This document shows positions 1 through 5,774 of a stretch of DNA of 8,747 nt, piece by piece. A program made the position numbers and the translations under genes. The notes below the pieces were generated by a model that saw only the letters and a list, made by a program, of their open reading frames with translations, was not told the origin of the DNA and ran no database searches. Position 1 is the first letter of the stretch, and every line of letters starts with the position of its first letter. The DNA is from an uncultured Eubacteriales bacterium (lineage in GTDB: Bacteria; Bacillota; Clostridia; Peptostreptococcales; Anaerovoracaceae): assembly GCA_959021945.1 (NCBI GenBank), contig CAUEYG010000036.1:1-8747 (forward strand). Direction: 5' to 3'.

Positions 1-2
1 TT

Positions 3-569
3 TCCACACAGCGGCATATTCCCGTTAAAAATTTAGCTCGATTCGGCTGCACCACAACAAAGGGGCAGCAAATTTTAGACAAAAACAAGGAACTATTAAG
101 TCAGTATGACTACACCATCCTGGAGTTCGGAGGCAATGACTGTAATTTTAACTGGGAAGCTATTTCTCAGGACCCGGAAAAAGATCACAGGCCTGCAGTC
201 CCGTCATGCCTTTTTAAAGAAACCTACTCCAAAATGCTGGCCCAAATCAAAGAGCTGGGAAGTCAGCCCCTGCTCCTGTCCTTGCCGCCGCTGAATCAGC
301 AACGATTTTTCAACTGGGTATGCAGGGGCCTGAATAAGGAAAATATTTTGAAATGGCTGGGAGATGTGGACTATATTTACCGCTGGCAGGAAGCTTATAA
401 CCTGGTACTCTTCCAGCTGGCCCAGGAACATCACGTTCCTCTGGTGGATATTCGTAAAATCTTTTTGGAAAACAGACATTACGGTGAGCTGCTCTGTGTA
501 GACGGCATGCATCCCAGCCAGAAAGGCCATGCCCTGATCAATTCTGCACTAGCTGATCTAATGATTTAA
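3..569 (+). CDS. SGNH/GDSL-family hydrolase, 5' end cut by window edge
   Basis: The reading frame is open from the left edge and encodes 188 residues ending at TAA. It carries two of the SGNH blocks. One is G-G-N-D (residues 43-46 of the partial product, about bases 129-140), the oxyanion-hole Asn block. The other is a C-terminal V-D-G-M-H-P-S block with the Asp and His of the catalytic triad (bases about 501-512). The block I Gly-Asp-Ser with the nucleophile must lie before base 1. The in-frame ATG at 234 is not the true start, because the GGND block precedes it. Family members are esterases, lipases or carbohydrate deacetylases acting on acyl or acetyl esters; the substrate cannot be told from this fragment. 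The gene is convergent with pdaA and its last 32 bp overlap the pdaA 3' end. No T-rich terminator hairpin was seen just downstream. Confidence 0.85.
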   Translation, partial: STQRHIPVKNLARFGCTTTKGQQILDKNKELLSQYDYTILEFGGNDCNFNWEAISQDPEKDHRPAVPSCLFKETYSKMLAQIKELGSQPLLLSLPPLNQQRFFNWVCRGLNKENILKWLGDVDYIYRWQEAYNLVLFQLAQEHHVPLVDIRKIFLENRHYGELLCVDGMHPSQKGHALINSALADLMI

Positions 570-1353
570 AAGTATATCCCAGATCTTTCCATTTGGTCAA
601 CAGTTCATCCAGCACTTCTGAATTGGTCTTTGATGTGCTGTGGAGGAGAATAACAGCCCCTGGATGAACCCTTGGAATCATCTTTTTAAACGCCTCTTCT
701 CTGGAAGGCTGCTGACTTTCATACCAATCCACATAAGCAAGGCTCCAAAAGATAGTATGGTAGCCCAACTCTTTAGCCATTTTCAGATTGTTTTCACTGT
801 ATTTTCCCTGAGGCGGCCGGTAGAATTTTTTCATATTCTGCCCGGTCGTTTTTTTGTACAGCGCTTCTAAATCTTTAATTTCCTTGGAAAAGTCATCCAT
901 AGTGGAGATCTGTGACATATCAGGATGGTGGAACGTATGATTTCCCACAATATGCCCTTCTTTTACCATCCGTTTCACTAAATCCGGATTTGTTTCTAAA
1001 TAATTTCCTACCAGGAAAAAGGCAGCCGGGACCTTGTGTTTTTTCAACGTATCCAAGATTTTGGCCGTATATCCGTTTTCATAACCTGCGTCAAAGGTCA
1101 GGTATAACACTTTGTCCTGGGTATCCTGCGCATAATAGGCGTCATACTGCTTTAGGTACTGCGCAGTAGCATTGGCTACAGGAGGTTTTCCTGCCTGCTG
1201 AAAGCTGAGTCCCCAGTTTCCATCTGCTGATGTAGAAACAGTATCTCTGTTCATCATGCCTGCAGTAACGCCCACACCTGCCAGCACCATGACAAAAAGG
1301 GCCGCTGCTGCCGCTACTTTCCGTATTTTCTTTTTTCGAATCATTATAATCAT
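538..1353 (-). CDS. pdaA: PdaA-type polysaccharide deacetylase (muramic delta-lactam pathway)
   Basis: The 271-residue protein has a basic N-terminus and a hydrophobic stretch (residues about 13-33) that looks like a signal peptide or anchor, so it should act outside the cytoplasmic membrane. A NodB/CE4 deacetylase domain follows. Visible motifs are T-F-D-A-G-Y (86-91), H139-x3-H143 in N-H-T-F-H-H, R-P-P-Q-G (179-183), V-D-W (208-210) and L-L-H-S (236-239). The N-W-G-L-S-F segment and Y-E-N-G-Y-T match the PdaA subgroup as I remember B. subtilis PdaA. PdaA deacetylates N-acetylmuramic acid on the way to the muramic delta-lactam of spore cortex, needed for germination. Oddly, residue 89 is Ala where CE4 enzymes usually have metal-binding Asp and B. 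subtilis PdaA has Asn. The ATG at 1353 is preferred: GGTGGTGA stands at a suitable distance upstream. The final 32 bp overlap the opposing SGNH hydrolase gene. Confidence 0.88.
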   Translation of the reverse strand: MIIMIRKKKIRKVAAAAALFVMVLAGVGVTAGMMNRDTVSTSADGNWGLSFQQAGKPPVANATAQYLKQYDAYYAQDTQDKVLYLTFDAGYENGYTAKILDTLKKHKVPAAFFLVGNYLETNPDLVKRMVKEGHIVGNHTFHHPDMSQISTMDDFSKEIKDLEALYKKTTGQNMKKFYRPPQGKYSENNLKMAKELGYHTIFWSLAYVDWYESQQPSREEAFKKMIPRVHPGAVILLHSTSKTNSEVLDELLTKWKDLGYTFKSLDQLVQN

Positions 1354-1389
1354 AAAAAATCACCACCCAGTCCAGTATACTGAGTGGTG
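1354..1389 (-). terminator. Hairpin plus T6, overlapping the pdaA ribosome site
   Basis: On the minus strand, CACCAC (bases 1389-1384), one mismatch and TCAGT-like pairs fold onto the arm ending in GTGGTG (1366-1361). This gives 6 bp, a mismatch, then 4 bp around a 7-base loop. Six T residues (1359-1354) follow within one base and run straight into the pdaA ATG. By shape it is an intrinsic terminator for transcripts coming from the carbonic anhydrase gene. The 3' arm also holds GGGTGGTGA, the pdaA Shine-Dalgarno, so the same hairpin would hide that site in a read-through transcript. The stem is moderate in strength, and which role dominates is inference. Confidence 0.6.
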
Positions 1390-1438
1390 ATAAAAACTAT
1401 GCCGGTAAAAAGAGAAAGAGTACATGCTTTCAGCTTAT

Positions 1439-1981
1439 TTACTCAACCTCTCTCAATTCCCCTGTCACAGAATCCATGACAAAACCTCCGATTTGGATGT
1501 CATCGGGGATTAACGGATGATTTTTTAACAAATCTACTGTTTCATGAACAGATGCGTCTACATTGTCAAACCCGCTGAGCCATTTTTCAAAGTCAATGCC
1601 GCAGTAATGAATCATGTCTAACGACTCCTGAGAAATACCCCGAGCTTTCATATGTTTGATCATAGCCTGGCTGTCCATGTGCTGGACCCCGCAGTCCGTA
1701 TGTCCAACTACTACAACCGCCTCTACTCCCAGTTCAAAAATAGCAATCAGCAGGCTTCTTACCACACTTCCAAAAGGGTTTGATATTACGCCTCCTGCAT
1801 TTTTAATAATCTTTACATCACCGTTTTTTAAACCCATAGCAGCAGGCAGCAGCTCTGTCAGACGCGTATCCATGCAGGATAAAATAGCCAGCTTTTTGTC
1901 CGGATATTTGCTGGTTACAAAAGACTGATACTTTTTTTCTGCAACAAATTCTTTGTTAAATCTGCGGATTTCTTCAATCAT
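1439..1981 (-). CDS. Beta-class carbonic anhydrase (YtiB-like)
   Basis: The 180-residue cytosolic enzyme should catalyse reversible hydration of CO2 to bicarbonate. The beta-class zinc site is complete: C36 in S-C-M-D-T-R, with the D38-R40 dyad, and H94/C97 in G-H-T-D-C-G. The K-N-A-G-G motif (60-64) is also present. Length and sequence resemble the short B. subtilis YtiB group rather than longer plant-type enzymes. Two ATGs lie six bases apart. AGGAG at 1993-1989 is only one base from the ATG at 1987 but seven from the ATG at 1981, so the second is chosen. That AGGAG overlaps the TAG stop of the upstream glutamate synthase-like gene, which suggests translational coupling in one operon. In an anaerobe it may supply bicarbonate for carboxylations; that is inference. 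Confidence 0.9.
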   Translation of the reverse strand: MIEEIRRFNKEFVAEKKYQSFVTSKYPDKKLAILSCMDTRLTELLPAAMGLKNGDVKIIKNAGGVISNPFGSVVRSLLIAIFELGVEAVVVVGHTDCGVQHMDSQAMIKHMKARGISQESLDMIHYCGIDFEKWLSGFDNVDASVHETVDLLKNHPLIPDDIQIGGFVMDSVTGELREVE

Positions 1982-1994
1982 TGTCATTCTCCTA
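1981..1994 (-). promoter_or_regulatory. Ribosome site of the carbonic anhydrase, overlapping the upstream stop
   Basis: The minus strand reads TAGGAGAATGACAATG here. TAG ends the glutamate synthase-like gene, AGGAG lies within and after it, and two ATGs follow. Spacing of seven bases favours the second ATG (1981). Ribosomes ending the upstream gene would be placed at this site. Confidence 0.7.
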
Positions 1995-3389
1995 AGCGTG
2001 TTTTATATTGGTAAATTCTGAAATTTCTCTGTTAATGGTACATAAATCTTCTGTGCCCAAATCATGGAGTTTTTTGTGCCCTGTCAGCCGTGCAAAGGTT
2101 TTTAGCTCTGCCAAGGAGCAGTTTAGAAAATTAGCCACTCTCTGGGCGGCTGCATCTTCCTTGAACCTTGCCCGTAAATCCTGCTGCTGCGTTGCCACGC
2201 CTACCGGGCATTTTCCGCTGTCACAAATACGATATTGTTGGCAGGCTGCCGCTATAAGGGCTGCTGAGGCAATGGCCACTGCATCTGCTCCCATAGCAAT
2301 GGCTTTTGCAAAATCGGAAGATACGCGCAAGCCTCCTGTAATAACAAGATCAATGTCCGCTCCAGCCTGGTCCAGATATTTTCTTGCTCTGTACAGGGCG
2401 TAAATGGTAGGAATGCTGGTAGAATCTCGCACAAATTTAGGGCTGGCCCCAGTAGCGCCCCCTCTGCCGTCAATGGTGATAAAATCAGGCTGGGCATAGA
2501 CACAAAACTCTAAGTCCTGCTCAATCCTTCCTGCCGCTATTTTTATGCCTATTGGCCTTCCCTCTGATTGAGTTCTGAGATTCTGAACTAACGCTTTCAA
2601 ATCTTCTTTTGTATTCACATCTTCAAATTTAGATGGGCTGATTACATCCTGTCCAAGAGGTTTATTTCTCACCTTTGCAATTTCCGGAGTCACTTTATCT
2701 CCTGGAAGGTGGCCTCCCATCCCAGGCTTGGTCCCCTGTCCGATTTTGATCTCAATGGCATCGGCGTTTTTTAAATTTTCCGGCGTCACACTGTATTTAT
2801 TAGGCACATATTCAAAGATATATTTATATGCCGCTTCCATTTCTTCCGGCAAAATACCGCCTTCTCCGCTGCACATGGCAGTCTTTGCCATAGCGCTCCC
2901 CTTTGCCAGTGCTGTCTTGGTTTCTTTTGAAAGAGCCCCAAAGGACATATGGGAAATATAGACCGGACTTTCCAGAACCATTGGCTTTGCCGCGTGTTTT
3001 CCTATGACCGTCACTGTATCTACCTCTTCATGTTCAGAAAGAGGCGGCGGGTTCAGCTGCGCTCCCAAAAGCAGGATGTCATCCCAGCCCGGCATGGCCA
3101 TCTTTGTGCCCATGGCTTCAATAATGGTTTCTCCTGTTACTGCCATCTTGTGAATTTCCGCCATATAGCGGCAAGAAGAATCAGCTCTCGCATATTCCGG
3201 GTCATAATCTAAAGAATGATTTGTCTCTTTCTTTTCCTTTGCTGCGGCCTGCTCTGTCTCATCGTCATCAATTTTCTCAAAGACACTGCGGGGCTGACCG
3301 CAAATAGGACATTCCGTCAGGGTATCAATTCCCTTTCCCGGCTCTTCCCTGAAGATATAGCCGCAAATGCTGCATTTGTATACTGCCAT
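1992..3389 (-). CDS. Rubredoxin-like domain fused to FMN-binding glutamate synthase domain (GltB2-like)
   Basis: The 465-residue protein begins with a rubredoxin-like iron or zinc knuckle: C6-x2-C9 and C27-x2-C30. A charged linker (about 38-70) follows, then a TIM-barrel of the glutamate synthase central/FMN class. Motifs seen are G-E-G-G (175-178), G-Q-G-T-K-P-G-M-G-G (217-226), D-G-R-G-G-A-T-G-A (307-315) and T-G-G-L-R (351-355). C383-x5-C389-x4-C394 matches the 3Fe-4S cluster ligands of glutamate synthase. The N-terminal glutaminase domain and the NADPH small subunit are absent here, so classical glutamine-dependent GOGAT activity is not assured. An amide donor, free ammonia or another substrate is possible. 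The rubredoxin domain suggests electrons arrive from a rubredoxin- or ferredoxin-type donor. The ATG has GGAGG six bases upstream. It lies 42 bp behind perR and is coupled to the carbonic anhydrase gene. Confidence 0.88.
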   Translation of the reverse strand: MAVYKCSICGYIFREEPGKGIDTLTECPICGQPRSVFEKIDDDETEQAAAKEKKETNHSLDYDPEYARADSSCRYMAEIHKMAVTGETIIEAMGTKMAMPGWDDILLLGAQLNPPPLSEHEEVDTVTVIGKHAAKPMVLESPVYISHMSFGALSKETKTALAKGSAMAKTAMCSGEGGILPEEMEAAYKYIFEYVPNKYSVTPENLKNADAIEIKIGQGTKPGMGGHLPGDKVTPEIAKVRNKPLGQDVISPSKFEDVNTKEDLKALVQNLRTQSEGRPIGIKIAAGRIEQDLEFCVYAQPDFITIDGRGGATGASPKFVRDSTSIPTIYALYRARKYLDQAGADIDLVITGGLRVSSDFAKAIAMGADAVAIASAALIAAACQQYRICDSGKCPVGVATQQQDLRARFKEDAAAQRVANFLNCSLAELKTFARLTGHKKLHDLGTEDLCTINREISEFTNIKHA

Positions 3390-3405
3390 AATGCTCCTCC
3401 TTTAC
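3390..3405 (-). promoter_or_regulatory. Strong Shine-Dalgarno for the rubredoxin/GltB2-like gene
   Basis: AAAGGAGG ends six bases before the ATG at 3389. It fixes the start that retains the CxxC knuckle. No separate promoter was seen in the 42 bp behind perR, so co-transcription is likely. Confidence 0.75.
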
Positions 3406-3431
3406 ATAAACAATCATATCCCATTTTCCCT

Positions 3432-3824
3432 TTAATGATTCCTATCTTTGGCACATTCCGGACAGATCCCTTCAAAAATAATATTGTGGTCCTGTACCAG
3501 AAATCCCTGGCTGCTCAGATCCAACTCATTGAGCTGCTCCATATAAGGCACATCTACATCAAAAACTCGGCCGCAGTCCGTACACTTAATGTGATAATGC
3601 GCTTTTGTCCTAAAATCATAACGATCTGCTGAATTAGGAATCTGAACTCGCATGATCTGTCCCTGCTGAGCCATTTGATTCAAATTTCGATAAACTGTGG
3701 CCTTGCTAATCCTCGGATATTCCTGCACCACTGCTTCATAAATCATATCTGCAGTGGGATGGTTGTGAAATCGGTTTACTGCTTTCAGGATAATATCTTT
3801 TTGTACGGTATTTCTGCTTTTCAT
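3432..3824 (-). CDS. perR: PerR-type peroxide-responsive Fur-family repressor
   Basis: From the ATG at 3824 the product has 130 residues. An N-terminal winged helix (about 1-70, with K-A-T-V-Y-R-N-L as recognition region) is followed by the Fur dimerisation domain. The structural zinc Cys4 site is C81-x2-C84 and C121-x2-C124. The regulatory metal ligands of B. subtilis PerR (H37, D85, H91, H93, D104) appear to be matched by H22, D70, H76, H78 and D89. An Asp at the last position is the PerR-like choice. Such proteins repress peroxide-defence genes with Fe or Mn bound and release DNA when a ligand His is oxidised. A GTG at 3836 is in frame but has no ribosome site; GTGGGTGA fits the ATG at 3824. 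It heads an apparent operon with the two genes downstream and may control itself. Confidence 0.85.
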   Translation of the reverse strand: MKSRNTVQKDIILKAVNRFHNHPTADMIYEAVVQEYPRISKATVYRNLNQMAQQGQIMRVQIPNSADRYDFRTKAHYHIKCTDCGRVFDVDVPYMEQLNELDLSSQGFLVQDHNIIFEGICPECAKDRNH

Positions 3825-3836
3825 ATCGTCACCCAC
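3824..3836 (-). promoter_or_regulatory. perR ribosome site deciding the start
   Basis: GGGTGA (3834-3829) lies four bases before the ATG at 3824 and resembles the extended anti-Shine-Dalgarno match GGAGGTGA. It overlaps the upstream in-frame GTG at 3836, which itself lacks such a site. The ATG start is therefore preferred. Confidence 0.6.
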
Positions 3837-3861
3837 TTACTAATACCAATTATTATTTAAT

Positions 3862-3890
3862 ATTATATATCCCATTATCCCCCTCGTCAA
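3862..3890 (-). promoter_or_regulatory. Sigma-A type promoter of the perR operon
   Basis: The minus strand reads TTGACG (3890-3885), a 17-base spacer, then TATAAT (3867-3862). This is a perfect -10 and 5/6 -35 at ideal spacing. The ATG of perR is about 38 bases further on. The DNA between is very AT-rich and contains the palindrome TAATATTA (3865-3858), overlapping the -10, which could lie within an operator. It does not fit the B. subtilis PerR box closely. The promoter sits immediately behind the terminator of the NYN gene. Confidence 0.8.
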
Positions 3891-3904
3891 TCACATTGAA
3901 TTTG

Positions 3905-3931
3905 AAAAAAACCGGATCAACTATGACCCGA
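3905..3931 (-). terminator. Intrinsic terminator after the NYN/LOTUS gene
   Basis: The minus strand forms TCGGGTCA, a four-base loop, then TGATCCGG, an 8 bp stem with two G-U pairs. Seven T residues follow (3911-3905). Flanking ATTTGAAA and TTTCAAAT can extend the pairing. It lies about 50 bases past the stop of the NYN gene and separates that group from the perR operon. Confidence 0.85.
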
Positions 3932-3982
3932 TTTCAAATCTAAGAATACAATTGTAGTCCTGCATGTTTTTCTGCCGGAAAC

Positions 3983-4888
3983 TTAATCCCGATACTTTAC
4001 AATATTTTGAATTCCGCTTTTTCGTACTTCAATGCCTTTAATACTGCGAATGTACTTTTTAAATTGAGAAAATCCGTAATCCTGTACGTTAAAATTATCA
4101 TACTTCTGATGAATCTCCTGACCCAGCGTGCCAAGATCAACACCGTCTTTTCCGCCTGCTTTCACAGTCTTGATAATAAATTCTTCCACATTGGTACTTT
4201 CAGCCAGCTTAACAGAAACATAATTGCCCTTTTTCAAAAGACGAATCTTTGGGAACTCTTCCAGAAGCTTTGACAACAGACTGTATCCATAGCTTCGAAC
4301 GTCAAAATCCGGGTACAGTTTCAGAAGCCGATTCCCCAGCTCTGCAAGACCAGTCTCCCTGCCGTTGTTGGTATTTTCTGTAATAATCTTAACAATGGCC
4401 TCTTCAATAACTGATTTATCAATATCTTTTACACCGGCCTCTTCTTTCACCGTTTCTTCTCCTTCAAGGAGCTCCAACCTTGTAAAAATATCGCAGGCTT
4501 TCCGAAAGGCCATAGGCGTTTTCTTTTCGCCCATACCAATAACCGTCAAACCGGATTCCCGGATTCTGCTGGCCAGCTTTGTAAAATCGCTGTCACTGGA
4601 AACAATGCAAAATCCGTCTACCGTACTGGTGTATAAGATGTCCATCGCATCAATGATCAAAGCCGAATCCGTGGCATTCTTCCCCGTGGTATAACTAAAT
4701 TGCTGGATTGGGGTAATGGAGCTGGTCAAAAGCTCATCCTTCCAACTGGAATTTTGCCTGCTGGTCCAGTCCCCGTAAATTCTCTTGTAGGTTACATTTC
4801 CATATTTAGACAGCTCGTCCAAAATTGGGTCAATGTACTTTGCCGAAACATTATCAGCGTCAATCAATAATGCAAATCTTTTATCCAA
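3983..4888 (-). CDS. NYN (PIN-like) nuclease-fold protein with two OST-HTH/LOTUS domains
   Basis: The 301-residue protein begins with a NYN/LabA-like domain (about 1-140). Acidic residues are placed as in PIN-type nucleases: I-D-A-D-N (D10, D12), D74 and D80 in the D-S-A-L-I-I-D segment, and S-S-D-S-D-F (D99, D101). An acidic linker (about 141-157) leads to two related modules, about 158-228 and 233-299. Each has a helix-rich start, a Y-P-D-F-D-V-R-S-Y-G-Y or Y-D-N-F-N-V-Q-D-Y-G-F signature and a closing beta wing, typical of OST-HTH/LOTUS domains. Eukaryotic relatives such as MARF1 join NYN and LOTUS to cleave or bind RNA; an RNA target here is inference. The start is TTG: AGGAG lies six bases upstream and the catalytic Asp pair requires this start. 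A promoter candidate lies upstream and a terminator follows. Confidence 0.85.
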   Translation of the reverse strand: MDKRFALLIDADNVSAKYIDPILDELSKYGNVTYKRIYGDWTSRQNSSWKDELLTSSITPIQQFSYTTGKNATDSALIIDAMDILYTSTVDGFCIVSSDSDFTKLASRIRESGLTVIGMGEKKTPMAFRKACDIFTRLELLEGEETVKEEAGVKDIDKSVIEEAIVKIITENTNNGRETGLAELGNRLLKLYPDFDVRSYGYSLLSKLLEEFPKIRLLKKGNYVSVKLAESTNVEEFIIKTVKAGGKDGVDLGTLGQEIHQKYDNFNVQDYGFSQFKKYIRSIKGIEVRKSGIQNIVKYRD

Positions 4889-4963
4889 ATCCTTCTCCTA
4901 ACTTTTCTCTTCCCTGCAGTACCTGCTGTACCCCAGGAATTCCAAGCACTTACAACATTTTTA

Positions 4964-4992
4964 ATGGTATCATTTTTCTGCAGCAAAGTCAA
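4964..4992 (-). promoter_or_regulatory. Possible promoter for the NYN/LOTUS gene
   Basis: TTGACT (4992-4987), 17 bases and TACCAT (4969-4964), with TG one base before the -10 (extended -10), lie in the 115 bp gap between the phosphoesterase and NYN genes. The -35 is 5/6 and the -10 only 4/6. No terminator was seen in this gap, so read-through from the genes before is also possible. Confidence 0.4.
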
Positions 4993-5003
4993 ACGCAAAG
5001 CAG

Positions 5004-5726
5004 TCAGCCTTTTTCCTCCAGAATATATTGTTCAATGTGAAAGGTGCTTTTTCGGATTTCCATAACAGCCATAGTAGCAGGAAGCCCAAAACGCCTTCTT
5101 CCGCAGCTCCCTGGATTGAGCCACAGGATGTCCCCCTCTTTTTCACAGTAATATTTATGAGAATGACCAAACACGACTACGTCCACATCTGTCAGATGTT
5201 TAGGCGCATCCTTTCGATTATGCACTGCTAGAAATTTGATGCCGCAGATTTCCAGGCGAATTACCGGTTCCAGAACATCGGCCCAAGGGCCCTTGTCATT
5301 ATTTCCCCTTACAACGGACAGCGGACCTATTGCTCTAAGGGTTTCCAGCAGGGTCGGGTCTGCTATATCTCCGCCGTGAATGATATGGTCACAACCTTTC
5401 AAGATCTCTATGACTTCCGGTCTGAGCATTCCATGAGTATCCGACAGGATACCAATTTTTTTAATCACTTGTTCCTCTCCCTTCCAGAGAACATAGCGCG
5501 CTTCCGGCTGCTCTGTCTCCAGGCCCGATAGTTTTATAAAAACGCATCCCGCAGCAAAGGTCAGGATCGGGGTCAGCAGAAAAATAGCCAGGACAACATC
5601 CAATCCGTGGCGCAGAATAATGCGGATCAGAAACAGGAATAACAACAGAGCTGCTGTGCATACTACAATCCCCATACCCTTTGTAATCCTATAATACCAG
5701 TCTCTCTTTTTCTTGTCTTTACCCAT
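5004..5726 (-). CDS. YfcE/MJ0936-type metallophosphoesterase with N-terminal membrane anchor
   Basis: The 240-residue protein has a basic start, then two hydrophobic segments (about 19-37 and 42-66), then a calcineurin-like phosphoesterase domain (about 87-240). Metal ligands are visible: D96 and H98 in S-D-T-H-G, D120 in H-G-G-D, N142 in G-N-N-D, H169 in V-H-N, and H188/H190 in G-H-S-H. N-P-G-S (204-207) is also typical. Family members are small Mn- or Ni-dependent phosphodiesterases, usually soluble and about 155-185 residues long; the natural substrate is unknown. The membrane part is the unusual addition and would place the active site on one face of the membrane. The ATG at 5726 has AGGTG six bases upstream. 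A GTG at 5468 (residue 87), preceded by AGAGG, could start a soluble form. The gene lies 48 bp behind the NimA-like gene, probably in one transcript. Confidence 0.87.
   Translation of the reverse strand: MGKDKKKRDWYYRITKGMGIVVCTAALLLFLFLIRIILRHGLDVVLAIFLLTPILTFAAGCVFIKLSGLETEQPEARYVLWKGEEQVIKKIGILSDTHGMLRPEVIEILKGCDHIIHGGDIADPTLLETLRAIGPLSVVRGNNDKGPWADVLEPVIRLEICGIKFLAVHNRKDAPKHLTDVDVVVFGHSHKYYCEKEGDILWLNPGSCGRRRFGLPATMAVMEIRKSTFHIEQYILEEKG
5466..5483 (-). promoter_or_regulatory. Possible internal ribosome site and GTG start within the phosphoesterase gene
   Basis: AGGGAGAGG is followed after five bases by GTG (5468). Translation from there would give a 154-residue protein beginning M-I-K-K-I-G-I-L-S-D-T-H-G, exactly the form of a normal soluble YfcE-type enzyme. 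The motif may be chance in a purine-rich stretch. Confidence 0.35.
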
Positions 5727-5774
5727 AGCCGCACCTGTTCTTTCTTTTTAACACGAGCCATTTGATTTTTTCTG

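Noticed and set aside
496..537. Inverted GGCATG...CATGCC downstream of the pdaA stop as a terminator
   Set aside because: The loop is long, internal pairing is poor and no T-run follows on the minus strand.
1361..1405. Possible forespore sigma-G promoter for pdaA: GCATA followed by CAGTATA on the minus strand
   Set aside because: The -10 part matches 6/7 of the sigma-G pattern as I recall it, but the spacer is 15 bases rather than about 17-18, so it is too weak to annotate.
3216..3632. Plus-strand open frame of 138 codons across the perR/GltB2-like junction
   Set aside because: It lies antisense to two well-supported genes and shows no recognisable motif.
3840..3870. PerR box in the perR promoter
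   Set aside because: Best alignment to the TTATAATNATTATAA pattern gave about 9 of 14 matches in DNA that is almost all A/T, which is expected by chance.
4914..4931. Tandem 9-base repeat CTGCAGTAC/CTGCTGTAC upstream of the NYN gene
   Set aside because: Only two short copies with one mismatch; no third copy and no clear hairpin with a role.
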